NCBI GenBank assembly: GCA_024291935.2
Contig: CM044310.1
Coordinates: 122,522,213-122,586,212 of the forward strand
Origin: Okapia johnstoni
Lineage: Eukaryota; Chordata; Mammalia; Artiodactyla; Giraffidae
DNA length: 64,000 nt
Direction: 5' to 3'
The stretch's first letter is position 1. Every line of letters begins with the position of its first letter. Below, piece by piece: positions 11,375-27,394 of the stretch. Made by a program: the position numbers and the translations under genes. Under the pieces are notes generated by a model. That model was not told the DNA's origin. It saw only the letters and a program-made list of their open reading frames with translations, and made no database searches.

Positions 11375-12026
11375 TGGGCTGGACAGGGAGGCCTGGGCTG
11401 GGAGAGCAGGATGTCCTTCCTGGTTCCCTCCTCCCCAGCTTCTCGGGGACCCACCTCCAGAAGGAGCTCTTGGACCTCTGGGAAGGAGTTGACCTTCGAC
11501 TCCAGCACAGCTTTGACCTGGGGGCAAGTTGGCTTGGACACCCCCAAGGATCTGACCCCTGACCCTTTGTGACTGCTGACCCCTGAGCCACCCCCACCCT
11601 GGCAGAGAGCCCTGGCCACTGCCAACCTCCCCCACTCCCCATCCCAACTCCAGCCCCAGCCCCAGGGCTGAAGGAGCCGTTCCCTCCCCACCACCTTCTG
11701 CCCAGGGAGCAAAGCCATAAGGGGCAGGGCCACCCCCCGGGCAGGCCTGGGGGAGGTGGGGGTGGCTTGGGTGGGGCCCCCTAGACGCTGCCCTTCGGGG
11801 AAGGGGGTCAGTTTGCTCTGAGCCTGTGACTGAATGGGGGGCGAGGGGGGTTGGCCAGGGGCTTGTCCCCACCACCCCCGTGGGTCTCAGGGAGGCCGGG
11901 TGCGACCTCATCTTTCTCATGGTGCTATCCCTGGTGCTACTGGGGTGTGGGGGGTCTCTCCCCTCCCCCACACCAGAATGGGATATGTTGGGGGGTTGGG
12001 AGCACTTGAACTTTTTATTTTATTTT

Positions 12027-12032
12027 ATTAAA
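12027..12032 (+). terminator. KMT5C: KMT5C polyadenylation signal (ATTAAA)
   Basis: ATTAAA lies about 650 bp past the human-like stop codon in a T/A-rich patch at the end of an otherwise GC-rich 3' UTR. Cleavage would fall near 12050. Confidence 0.75.
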
Positions 12033-12464
12033 ATGTTGTTATAAGCAGTGCTCCTGGAGGCATTTCATTTTGATTTGTGTTCTGAAGAGATGTCCATTGG
12101 GAGGGTGAGACCCTACGCCTTGCTGGGGAGACCAGACTGGGAGGAGGCAGCCCAGACTTTGGGCCTTACAAAGCTTCGGAGGGTGAAAGGACAGTGGATC
12201 TGAGGATGACCAGGTACAGAGGCAAGAATCACACTACCACACAAACTGTGCTCATGAAGAATGCTTCCAGACCCATCATCTCATGCAAGAGGAGAGTCTG
12301 CCCATTTTCCAGATGAGATAACTGAAGTCCAGCAATTAGAGTGACTCACCCTGGTCACATGTGGCTAGATCGCCCTTGTCTGAAGTCTGAGCCCCTCGCG
12401 TGTGTCACTTGTTTGGGCTGGCCCAGCTCCACGAGGCCAGGACGGTGAATGGTCTCGTTTCTTG

Positions 12465-12570
12465 AGATCCAGTTCTGTTCTCAGTTCCCCGACCAGGAAT
12501 GGAACCTGGGGCCATGGCGGTGAAAGCCCAGAATGCTAACCCCTGGACCACCAGAGAACTCCTCCCACCG
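12465..12570 (-). mobile_element. CHR-type SINE fragment, antisense
   Basis: TCAGTTCCCCGACCAGGAATGG ... GCTAACCCCTGGACCACCAGAG is the reverse of the CHR SINE middle and head. The tail end is missing. Confidence 0.7.
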
Positions 12571-12942
12571 TCTCTTAATTCTCACCTCAACCCCCTTTTA
12601 CAGGAGGAAATACTAACAGCTGACAATCTGCTTCTAATACCAGGTGCCCCCCCAACCCCCTGCAAAGTGTCTTGTGGACATTTTTCTTCTTGTTCATTGA
12701 GGCCTCATGACCATATCACAAGTGTCTGTGGGTCAGGTGTGGGCTCAGGCCCTAGTTTATCTCCTCCGTGACAACCATGGAAAAGTTTACACTGGAGGCT
12801 GACAAGGCCAGGCTGTGTGCGTGAGGAACGTGGAGGGCCTGAGGGGACTGTCAGAAGACCCGGGTGGGCCAACGGGGTGGCCAGTTCAAAGCAGGTGACT
12901 ATTCTTTTAACTTTAAAATTTGTTTCATTTATGTATGAAGTT

Positions 12943-13130
12943 TGAAGTGAAAGTTGCTCAGTTGTGTCTGACTCTTTGTGACCCCATGGGCTGTAGCCCA
13001 TCAGGCTCCTCTATGCCTGGAATTCTCCAGGCAAGAATACTGGAGAGGGCTACCATTTCCTTCTCCAGGGGATCTTCCTGACCGAGGGATAGAATCCAGG
13101 TCTGCATTGCAGGCAGACTCTTTACCATCT
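12943..13130 (-). mobile_element. Bov-tA SINE, antisense
   Basis: Runs from AAGTTGCTCAGTTGTGTCTG to CATTGCAGGCAGACTCTTTACCATC. It is directly joined to a (CTG)n run and a second Bov-A element. Confidence 0.9.
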
Positions 13131-13148
13131 GCTGCTGCTGCTGCTGCT
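13131..13148. repeat. (CTG)6 microsatellite
   Basis: A short uninterrupted trinucleotide run separates two antisense bovine SINEs, a common site of polymorphism in bovids. Confidence 0.85.
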
Positions 13149-13400
13149 AAGTTGCTTCACTCGTGTCCGACTCTGTGTGACCCCATAGACAGCAGCCCAC
13201 CAGGCTCCGCCGTCCCTGGGATTCTCCAGGCAAGAACACTGGAATGGGTTGCCACTTCCTTCTCCAGTGCATGAAAGAGAAAAGTGAAAGTGAAGTCACT
13301 CAGTCGTGTCCAACTCTTAGCGACCCCATAGACTGTAGCCTACCAGGCTCCTCCATCCATGGGATTTACCAGGCAAGAGTACTGGAGTGAGCCACCAGGA
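13149..13400 (-). mobile_element. Bov-A2-type SINE (two Bov-A units), antisense
   Basis: Two related units are seen. Each contains a CCCATAGAC(A/T)G(C/T)AGCC segment followed by CCAGGCTCC, and they are joined by a GAAAGTGAAAGTGAAGTCACTC linker near 13280. That dimer layout is Bov-A2. Confidence 0.85.
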
Positions 13401-13814
13401 AAGACCATTTATGTGTAGCCTGTTTGATTCCTGTTAGAACGAGAAAACTTTGTCTTTGTTCCATGCGAGTCCTGCTGAACCCTGTTAGTTCTCCCTCAGG
13501 TTAAAAGTAAGGAGGGAGAGGGCCTCCCAGTCAGCAAGTGGCAGGGAGGAGGATGAAGAGAGATGGCTGACACAGTCCCTAAGGAACCCGTCCCTCTAAA
13601 CAAGCAGAAGTCCATGCCTTCTAGACAAATGTGACAGCCGAGCAAGGAGTCTTAGCCTGGATGGACGCTGGAGGTTCTGAGGCCCTCCTGGAACCCCATT
13701 TCCCATGTAGTAACTGCACATTCACGTGCACATTCTGAGCCCAGAGGGCTGAGAGCCTTCGTCCAACCCTCAAAAGCATCTAGAACCGAAAATAACAGAG
13801 ATTAGAAACCAGTG

Positions 13815-13985
13815 ATCCGGGTCTCTCAACCTCAGCACTGCTGCCGCCTTGAGCGGCCAGTCCTGTGTCTCAGGACGAGGACTGGCCTCTCCAGCCTCTA
13901 CCCACAAGATGCCAGTAGCACCTCCTCCGTGGTGACAAAAATATCTGTGGTCCTTGCCAAATGTACCCCTGGGGGCCAAAGCCAG
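13815..13985 (-). mobile_element. MER5A-type hAT transposon relic, antisense
   Basis: TCTCAACCTCAGCACTGCTG, later CCTCTACCCACAAGATGCCAGTAG and GGTGACAAAAATATCTGTGG follow the MER5A consensus in reverse. Non-autonomous and ancient. Confidence 0.75.
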
Positions 13986-14587
13986 CCCCCGGCGAGACCT
14001 ATGGGCTAGAGTGACAAGATGATGGGGAAGGGGGGCCTCTGAGTCAGTAGTAAAACCGACGCCATCACAGTCCCAGGCACCCTGGCGTCTGCCTCCACAG
14101 CAGTGCTACCAAGATCGCCCCGCACCTCTGCAGATGGTCCCCGGAGGGCACCCGCCTGAGCCGCACAGCTGGTACTGCGCCAAGCCCACCGTGTGCCGCC
14201 AGGCTTTTGCCTCAGCCACCAGGTAGAGGGAGCCCCAGCCTCGACAGGGAGCTGAGAGGCGTCCTTGTCGAGTCCTGTGGGCCAGCAGGCCCTGGGATGC
14301 CGAGGAGCTGGGGCTGGGCAAGCCCAGTGGGAGGGCCGGAGGGTCAAGGCTCAGACTGAGAACCCCATCATAGACCAGGGAGCCAGAGCAAGGAGACGGG
14401 GAGGCTGGCCGGAGGAGAAGGAGAAGGGGAGAGCTGAAAGAAACGGGAAGTAATTCCAGCCCAGAGTCTCAGGAAGTGCAGCAGCTGTGCCTGAGACAGC
14501 AGGGGAGCCAGGCAGGACACTCAGGCCTGGCTCCTGTTTCTCCCCTTGAGGGCGCTCTCTGACCCTTTTACCCTCAGCTTCCAGGAG

Positions 14588-14795
14588 CTCCCAGGTGGCG
14601 CTAGTGGTAAAGAACCCTTCTGCCAATGCAGGAGAAATGAGTTCAATCCCTGGCTGGGTCGGGAAGATCCCCCTGGAGGAGGGCATGGCAACCCACTCCA
14701 GCAGTCTTGCCTGGAGAATCCCATGGGCAGAGAAGCCTGGCGGGCTACAGTCCATGAGGTTGTAAAGAGTTGGACATGACTGAGGCGACTGAGCC
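14588..14795 (+). mobile_element. Bov-tA SINE
   Basis: CCAGGTGGCGCTAGTGGTAAAGAACCC head, GGAAGATCCCCCTGGAGGAG, GAATCCCATGGGCAGAG, and a terminal GACTGAGGCGACTGAG. Sense orientation. Confidence 0.9.
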
Positions 14796-15997
14796 CACAC
14801 CAGGAGCTCTGGGGCCCTGTTGATGGGTTTGATCATCCTGGGCTTGCCGATCGGGAGGGCAACTGACAGTCAGTCACCCCACCACCCAGTGTGACACTGG
14901 GCACCAGAACTGGACCGACATGCCACAGGTTGTCTAATAGACAGAGATCTCACACCCCCTGAGAGCAGCTGGGCTGGACACTGTTCTGACTCATCACATG
15001 GCATCATCCTACCCACAGCCCTGCAAAGTGTAGATGTTGCTATCACTGTGATCTGGGTGAGAAGGCCCCAGCCCAGAGGCCTGAGGAAGTTTGTCTGGGG
15101 CCACGGGGCTGGCAGGCTTCAGGGCCGGGACTTGAGCCCATGTTCAGAGCACATCCAGGCTCTGAGGTCGTTGGGAATGAGGCAGGTACCAGAGGGGAGG
15201 CCGGCCCTGTGCCCACGGGAGGCCCAGGGCTCGGTTCAGCAGTGGCTTCCATGGGATGGTGCGGGGGGTGGACAGAGAGCACAGCACTTGGAGGGCTCCC
15301 AGAGCAAAGGGTTTGGTGATTCTGTGATCCTGAACCTGCCAGGGGAGGAAGGAGCTGCAGAGGGATGGGAAGAGGGTGGGGTTGATGAGAAGAAGCTGGA
15401 GAGGTGGGGGGGGGGTAGGGGAGCAGGGATGCAGGTGGGGGGAGGCCTGGGGGAGGGGAGACGCCGGAGGCCTCCGTTTCCTTTGTCCTGGGAGGCTGAC
15501 CTGGGGGTTTCAGGATACAGCCGGGCAAAGCTGGCCGGGGAGTGGTGGAGGAGGTGTTCACAGCAGAGTTAGGGGCCTGAGAGTGTTGGTCCGGTGGCTG
15601 GAGGTGAGATGGGTGTGACCCTGCCCTGGGCTCAGGCATCCATAGGACAGTGGTTCCCAGCAGGGAGGCTGGGCGAGTCAGCATGTTCCAGAGGTGGTGG
15701 AGGGATGGGGCTGGGATCCTGGCCCCAGAGGGAAAGAAGGGGGAACTGGGAGGGGCTGCGGCGGCTGGCGCCTGGGGAGGTCGGGAGGCCGGCCGCGGCC
15801 GCACAGGTGTCAGACCCTGCGCTCGGGCGCTACCTGGGTGAGCTCACCGAGTGTTCAGACAGCCTCCGGTCCGTGCTGTGACTCAGAGCTGCCTTGCCCG
15901 CGTGGCATCGCGGCTTGCTTTCGTCCCTGCGGCAGCGCCACCTCTGTGCAGGCCAGAGGTCTGCAGGTCAGGGGAGGTCACGAGAATGCCTCACACC

Positions 15998-16029
15998 GCC
16001 CCCCCCGCCGCCCCCCCCCCCCCCCCCCC
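15998..16029. repeat. Poly-C tract (C19 core at 16011-16029)
   Basis: A C8 run, GCCG, and then an uninterrupted C19. It has no coding meaning and is a likely length-variable or error-prone site. Confidence 0.9.
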
Positions 16030-17350
16030 TGCCCTAGCTTCCAGCCTGTCTGTCTGTCTGAGTCCACACCCTGTGCCCTCATTTGCCCGGGTGCCTTGCA
16101 GGTTGTGGTCTGAGAGCGGGAGCCCTGGGCCAGGGTTTCAGTGGAGCCGTCGTGGGAAATGGCACGTTGGGGTGTGCCCTGGGGAGGGGGCCGATGAGGG
16201 CAGTGTAGAGGCGTGAGGGAGGGGAGTGGAGGGAGCTGTTCTCCCCGCAGCTCGCGCAGCCCCTCCCGTCCTCCCACCTCTCCTGATAATGGGGTCTGCA
16301 CTATCTCTCTGCACAGCTGGAGAAACTGAGGTGATGCAGGTCAGGAGGCTTGTCCCGGGCCACCCAGGAAGTCATCACATGATTAGTAATAGCCACCTTT
16401 GAACCCTGGGGTAGAATGGGGACCCTATGAGATCACTGCAGGCAGAGTCTGGGGGTCCAGGCTGCCCCAGGAGGCTGACAGCTTCAGGAGGAAACAGTCA
16501 AATCCACCCCCACCCCCACACCCATGCCCATCTAGGGCAGGACCGGGCTAGAAGCCCCAGGCTCCAGATTCTGTCGAGGGTCACTCAACCTGGCTCAGGG
16601 CAATGGTAGTGGTGGTGGAGGTGGCCGGAGAGGTGACATTTTGAGAGGCATCTGGAATCAGGATGAACCTCAGCATTGCTGTGCCTGAGCTTGGCTGAGG
16701 GCAGGCCCAGAGCCGGAGTGGGGCGGGAGTGAAGAATAATTCAGCCTGGAGCTCCAAGTGTCCTGGAGGAGCTCACAGGGAGGGGTTGGCAGGAGAAACT
16801 GAAGTGACATGTATTTGAGCAGAGAAGGCTGCTCCCAGCCATGGGTAGGTGCTGAAAAGACCGAGGGGACTAGGCGGAGCACCCTGTTGGGAGAGGCTCA
16901 TGTGATGGGTTCAGGGATGTACCGGGAGGGGAAGGGAGTCAAAGGGGCTGGGGGCCAGGGAAAGGTGGAGAGCCAGGAATGGTCTGGAGCAGGGAGTGAC
17001 AGGGTCAGTGCTGGGTGGTATAAACATTGCTCCTCTGTACCTGAGATGGGATGGAGGGGGTGAGACTGGTGGTCCAGGAAGGGAAGAGGACCCTGAGGGA
17101 CTTGAGTGACAGGTGGGGGACTGAGAGGCAGGAGGACCCTAGAGCCATCATGGCGGGCAAGCGCTGGGATTCAGAGAGCCAAGGCAAACCCTGCTGGAGC
17201 CGGGGGAGCTGGGGAGAGGACGGGAGGGACTCCCTCACTCCTCCCAGGACTGGAACCAGTAGCGTCGGCTGCAGGGCACAGGAAGGGCCTCCCGATGCCC
17301 CCTCACCTTACCGACCAGACATTAAAGAGAAATACCAACAGTAACACCGC

Positions 17351-17356
17351 TTTATT
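17351..17356 (-). terminator. COX6B2: COX6B2 polyadenylation signal (AATAAA)
   Basis: Plus-strand TTTATT is AATAAA on the minus strand, about 130 bp after the COX6B2 stop. Cleavage would be near 17335. Confidence 0.85.
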
Positions 17357-17485
17357 TGAGGCTTAAAGACGGGGCGGAGGGGGTTGAGGTTTGGGGCGGT
17401 GGGGCCCATTTTCCGGGAGACGAGAGGATGGGGCGGGGAAGGTCACTGGGGCCGATTCTTCGGAGGAGGAGCCGCGCTCAGACCG

Positions 17486-18482
17486 TTAGATTTTCCCAGC
17501 GAAAGTCCCGTCCTTGATCTGCTCGTTCCAGCGCTGCACCTGGGGGTGGGGAAGAGGGGAGTGGGCGCCGTCTCAACTCAGCCGACCCATCCACCCTCTC
17601 CCGGCCCGTCTGTGCGGCCCTCTGTCCGCTCACCCAGCTGATGGGGCACAGCGAGTGGTACACGCGTAAGTAGTACTCGCAGGGTTGTGTGCTCTTCCCG
17701 CGACGGTTCATGGCCTTGATGCAGCGATGGTAGTCTGCCGACGGGGGCGGAGAGGGGCGGGGCCAGCAGGTGGGTAGTCCCGCCCCCACGGCGGGCCTCC
17801 CGCCGGGCACGCACTCTCCCCGCCCCTCGTAGCCACGCCCCCCCCGAGAAGGCCAGCCCCGCCTCCTCCCCGCAAGGCCCCGCCTATCCTCTCTTCCCAC
17901 CCTTCCAGGACTCTGTCACTCGCCTCCAGGATAGGCCCCGCCCCTTCCGAGATTCAGTCCCAGCCCAACCAGGAGGGCCCCACTCCGCCCTCCCAGGCCC
18001 CGCCCACCCCTAACCCCTCCCCCTCAACGACTCGGACCCTACTTTCCAGGCAAGGCTCCGCTCCTCCCTCGCCCCGCCCCTCCACGGAACGATCCGCCCC
18101 TCTCAAAGAGGCCCCGCCCCTAAGGCCGTCGCCTGCTGCCCCTTCCACCACAACCTGGAGGACCCGCTCTACCTTCGCCCCGCCCCTCCACGGAACGATC
18201 CGCCCCTCTCAAAGAGGCCCCGCCCCCTAGGCCGTCGCCTGCTCCCTCTCCGTCCCAACGGTCTTCGCCCCCGCGGCAAGCTGCGGATGCCCTCCGCGTC
18301 CTTGCGCTGGGCGCGCCCCTCCCCGCCTCGCACCTTCTCTCACCCGCCGCCCCTGACCTGGCCCGCGAGGTCTTACCCAGGAAGTTCTGGTAGCAGTTGC
18401 GGGTCTGGTTCTGGTTGGGGAACCGCGGGTCGAAAGGCGGCGTTGGCCATTTCCCAGGCTTTGGGTAGTCAGCACCCAGCAT
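17486..18482 (-). CDS. COX6B2: Cytochrome c oxidase subunit 6B2 (testis isoform)
   Basis: A small subunit of respiratory complex IV on the intermembrane-space side; the 6B2 form is testis-enriched in mammals. Coding exons on the minus strand are 18482-18377, 17734-17634 and 17539-17486, phases consistent, 86 aa (human 88). The protein runs [20 protein letters not shown] through to a final FAGKI. The twin Cys motifs of the CHCH fold are intact: C-X9-C (NCYQNFLDYHRC) and C-X10-C ([13 protein letters not shown]). An untranslated first exon probably ends at 18597 (CAG|GTGGGG), with the coding exon starting at 18496. Paralogue COX6B1 is the only serious alternative; the [20 protein letters not shown] stretch and the locus favour 6B2. 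Confidence 0.93.
18068..18250. repeat. Two-copy 106-bp tandem duplication in COX6B2 intron
   Basis: The block containing CCACGGAACGATCCGCCCC and TCTCAAAGAGGCCCCGCCCC occurs at 18082 and again at 18188, a period of 106 bp. About 70 bp of each copy is nearly identical (differences include CTAAGG versus CCTAGG). It lies in the intron between coding exons 1 and 2. Confidence 0.9.
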
Positions 18483-18596
18483 CGGCGAAGGCGGCGCTGC
18501 CGGGAGGGGTGGGCTCCGTGGGGTCGACCCGCGCCCCTCGCTCCGCCCCGCGCCCGGCGCCTGACGCTCGCCCCGAAGCCCAGCCCCCGTCCCCAC

Positions 18597-18990
18597 CTGT
18601 GCGGCGCTCAGCAGGCCGTCGGCGGGTCGCTGGGTCAGCTGTGCCTGTGGCTCCGTCGGGGGTGGCCCTAGCTGCGGAGTCTCGAGGGTCCCAGCCCAGG
18701 AAAGCACTACCCCTCGGGCCCGATTGGCTTGGCCCCCCGGAGCCCCAGCCAATGGGAGCCGCGGCGCTGCAGGAAACGTTGAGGGACGCGTGGCCGAGGT
18801 CGGTGCGGACGACTCCCCCTCCGCCGCCCGCCGCCCCCTCTCGGGGCCGGCGCGCGCACACAGGCAGCAGGCGCTACTCACTCCGGCCGAGTCTCAGACT
18901 CGGGCTTTTAATCTCTGCGAAGCTGGGGCTCCACGCCGGCTCTCCCGGGCCTCGGCCCCCTCCCCGCGCCCCGTCCCCTATATAAACGTA
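18597..18990 (-). promoter_or_regulatory. COX6B2: COX6B2 5' region, CpG-rich
   Basis: A CpG-dense block carries the likely untranslated exon and promoter of COX6B2. It includes a CCAAT box at about 18747. On the opposite (+) strand a good TATA box, TATATAAAC at 18979-18987, points away from COX6B2. Confidence 0.5.
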
Positions 18991-19601
18991 TAGATAGCTC
19001 TGGTCTCTCTACCCGAGAAGAAGCACCCCGCTCCCTTTTCAGCTCCCTGCTGCTTACAGTAGAGGTGCACAGCACCTGGGGGCCTGTGAGGAAGAGGAAA
19101 GAGCCAGGGTAAGGCCCGGGCTCCTGGACGCCAGGGCCAGGTGTCAGGCGGACCTACAGGGTTCAGGGGCTACCTGACCCCGCTGGGCTCCTCTGGACAC
19201 TGGCGACTTAAGTTGAGTCCCTCGCATCCCACTATTGAGACTGCTGCGAGTGCGGCCTGCTGGAGAGAGAAAGAGAAAGCTAGAGAGGGTTTGGGGGACC
19301 CGCGGGGGAGAGTAGTGAGTGCTGATGGGGGGCGGTTCCTGCTCCAGGGCCCGGCAAGCCTGACCTGGAATCCATGTTTCCTCCAGGGTCCCTCCTAGGG
19401 TTCCCTCCCTCCTGCCTCCCCAATATCAAGCCTGGCTCTGGATCCTTCACCCAGCATACAAATGCACTAACATCTCCTTCCTCTCAAGAAGTCCTCTTGT
19501 GTCCTACATCCTAAACCAGGTTCCTCTTCAGGTCCCTCCTTTCCTTCCAGCAAATTCCTTGGAAAGAGCTGGTGAACGCCTCCTCTCCCATTTCCCTCTT
19601 T

Positions 19602-19603
<2 letters not shown>

Positions 19604-19639
<36 letters not shown>
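19604..19639. repeat. (GT)18 microsatellite
   Basis: An uninterrupted GT run. The minus-strand Thr-His frames across it are artefacts. Confidence 0.95.
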
Positions 19640-19641
<2 letters not shown>

Positions 19642-19675
19642 CGAATGGGGAAATACACACTCTGCAAAAATTACC

Positions 19676-19970
19676 ACTGTAATGATTTGAAAATGTGCAA
19701 CTCAGTGGCATTAAATTGCACTCATAATATTGTGCAACCACGTAGTTCCCAGGACGTTTTCATCACCCCAGAAGGAAACCTCACATCCTTGAGACAGTCG
19801 CTCCCCATCCCTCCCACCCCTTACAGCTCCCGGCAGGCAGCCACCAATCTGTTTCCTCTCTCTTGGGATTTGCCTCATCTGGACATTTCGTACAAACCAC
19901 ATCGTACACGACGTGGCCTTGTGTGTCTGGCTCCTTTCACTCAGCCACGTTTTCAAGAGTCGCAGCTCAG
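19676..19970 (-). mobile_element. L1 LINE 3' relic, antisense
   Basis: GTGCAACTCAGTGGCATTAAATTG, ATTGTGCAACCACGTAG, and the GTGTCTGGCTCCTTTCACTCAG segment follow the antisense L1 3' region. This is a longer version of the copy at 2276-2760. Confidence 0.7.
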
Positions 19971-19974
19971 TGAT

Positions 19975-20990
19975 CCTGCCCTGTGCTCGCCTGAGCCTGC
20001 CCCATTCAGGTCCTCCCTCTTCCCCTCCTTGCTGTTAAATCCAGAGGTTCTGTTTGCTCCCGTCTTCCTTCACCTGCTTGCAGCATTCTACATGGCTGCT
20101 CCCACAATGTTCCTGGTCATTTTCTTCACTTGGTGGGTTAAGGAGGCTGTTCCGTGCTCACCCTCTCTGACCATTGTTTCCCCTTTCCTTAAACACCGTG
20201 GACCCTGTCTCTGCCTGCCCTCGCTCGCTGGTGACCTCTAGGCTCATAGCTTGTGGAAGCTGTCCACGTGCAGTTGACTCCCCACATCATTCTAGACTCG
20301 TGTCCAGCCGCTTACCCCACATCCTCACCTGACGTCTCAGAGGCGAGATGTCCAGGACAGAATTCCCAGTCTTCTCCCTGACAGCTGCTCCGCCCACAGC
20401 CTCTGCTGCCCCACCTTCTGGGTGTCCCAGATCCCAAACCTCGAGCTCACCCTCGGTGCCACATCAAACAGGCACAGCCCATAAGCTGGCCCGTGGGCTC
20501 AACCATCAGAGCATCCGCAGAGCCCCCTCTGCCATACTTCTGTCCCCACCCCTCTGGTCCAAGCCAGCATCAGCTTGTGCCTCGGTCACCACGGCAACGG
20601 CCTGTCCCACTCCTCTCCTGGCATCCACCCGTCCCCCTCCACCTCTCCACACTTCAGCCAAGGAGCGTCCTTTCTAACATACGTAAGTTCCATCCGTCCT
20701 GCTCAAAACCCCCAGGGCCACTCAGCACCGAACCCACACCACTTCAGGTGGCCTGCAAGGCCCCGCGTGACTGCGATTCCTACTCCGGGACATCCCGGAG
20801 CTCCTTGTCAGTCCGGCACATCACATGCTCTCCTGCCTCAGCGACTCTGCCGTGGCTGTTCATTCTGAAGGGAACGGATTTTCCCAGATGTCCACATGGC
20901 TTCCTCACCTCCTTCCCTGAGATCTTCACACAGATGACACCAGCTCACTGAGGTCTTCCTGGACCAACTCAACCCAGTACTGGAACCTGC
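19975..20990 (-). mobile_element. Ancient LINE (L2-like) relic, antisense
   Basis: Wording such as CCTGCTCAAAACCCCCAG, GGCCTGCAAGGCCCCGCGTGA and TTTTCCCAGATGTCCACATGGC matches the familiar antisense L2-type consensus. It is heavily decayed. The 198- and 152-aa plus-strand frames across it have no gene features. Confidence 0.55.
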
Positions 20991-21059
20991 CTACCCCACT
21001 GCTAACTCTCCCTACCCTGCGATGTGCCCAGAGCCCTCCAGCCTTCTAATGTACAATGT

Positions 21060-21200
21060 AGTTAATGTGGATTCTGTCGTCAGAGTTGCCAACCTCAGCA
21101 CTACTGCTGTCTTGTGGGGCTTTATCCTTCAAGGGGGGCACCATCCCTTACACTGTGGGATGTTGAGTGGTATCCCTGGGCTCCACCCCAAAGATGCCAG
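21060..21200 (-). mobile_element. MER5A-type transposon relic, antisense
   Basis: CAACCTCAGCACTACTGCTGTC, ACTGTGGGATGTTGAGTGG and CTGGGCTCCACCCCAAAGATGCCAG follow MER5A in reverse. It lies immediately downstream of the GARIN5B stop codon. Confidence 0.75.
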
Positions 21201-21274
21201 GAGCAACCCCCTCCCCAAATTGCTCAGTGCCACGTCCCTAGTGCATAGAATGATGCCTGGCGCCTGATCGATGC

Positions 21275-26925
<5,651 letters not shown>

Positions 26926-26948
26926 TCTAAGTGGATGTGTATGACGAA

Positions 26949-26954
26949 TTTAAT
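26949..26954 (-). terminator. IL11: IL11 polyadenylation signal (ATTAAA)
   Basis: Minus-strand ATTAAA lies about 440 bp beyond the IL11 stop codon, after the AU-rich clusters. Cleavage would fall near 26930. Confidence 0.75.
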
Positions 26955-27049
26955 TCCCCCTTCTCCATCTCACAAAGGCTTCTCACATTTTTGTACAAAA
27001 ATCCAGGCCTCCTTTCCCCCTCCCTCCCCACCCCAACATAAAAAGTTAA

Positions 27050-27355
27050 TAGTTTAATAAATAATATATGCTCCTGCCCAGGCCCAGAGGGGTAGGGGTC
27101 AGGGAGACACTGTGGCCAGACTTCTTAGAGACCCAAGATTCTGGGAGCCAAGTTCCCTCCTCCTCAGGGACCCTGGAGTCCACCTACCTCCCACCACCCC
27201 TGTTAAATAAATAAGTATAAATAAGGCACAGATGCCCCTCTGCCCAGGTCTCCGGGATGGATCCTGGAGGGATCGTCTCTAACTAGGGAGAATGGAGTTG
27301 GGGGGAAATCCTCCGACCGCCACAACTCCATCCCGAAATAAATAAATAAATAAGA
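27050..27355 (-). promoter_or_regulatory. IL11: AU-rich elements in the IL11 3' UTR
   Basis: On the minus (mRNA) strand there are three AUUUA clusters. One is at about 27338-27355, an overlapping ATTTATTTATTTATTT. Another is at 27204-27226 and a third at 27051-27066. Such elements are known to shorten cytokine mRNA life through ARE-binding proteins. Confidence 0.8.
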
Positions 27356-27394
27356 TCCGGCTTTGAGCGGCGCAGGTGGCTCTCGGCGGGAGGG

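Larger units (their letters stand above)
12050..17330. other. Gene-free interval between KMT5C and COX6B2
   Basis: I see no exon with recognisable protein. MIR-like pieces occur at about 12250-12390 and 16305-16400, and identified SINEs and MER5A are listed separately. The GC-rich remainder (14850-16000 and 16430-17330) has only shadow reading frames. Confidence 0.6.

Noticed and set aside
10061..11971. 636-codon minus-strand frame opposite KMT5C
   Set aside because: GC-rich shadow of real exons and introns on the plus strand. Its sequence is low-complexity Gly/Pro with no domain, and it crosses conserved KMT5C exons.
18120..18881. 253-codon minus-strand frame covering COX6B2 exon 1
   Set aside because: Only 36 codons are the real COX6B2 exon; the rest runs through intron and 5' UTR.
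19511..19741. Frame with a poly Thr-His stretch
   Set aside because: Translation of a (GT)n microsatellite; the same applies at 39482-39811.
19645..20241. 198-codon plus-strand frame downstream of COX6B2 region
   Set aside because: It lies over antisense L1 and L2-like relics and has no conserved motif.
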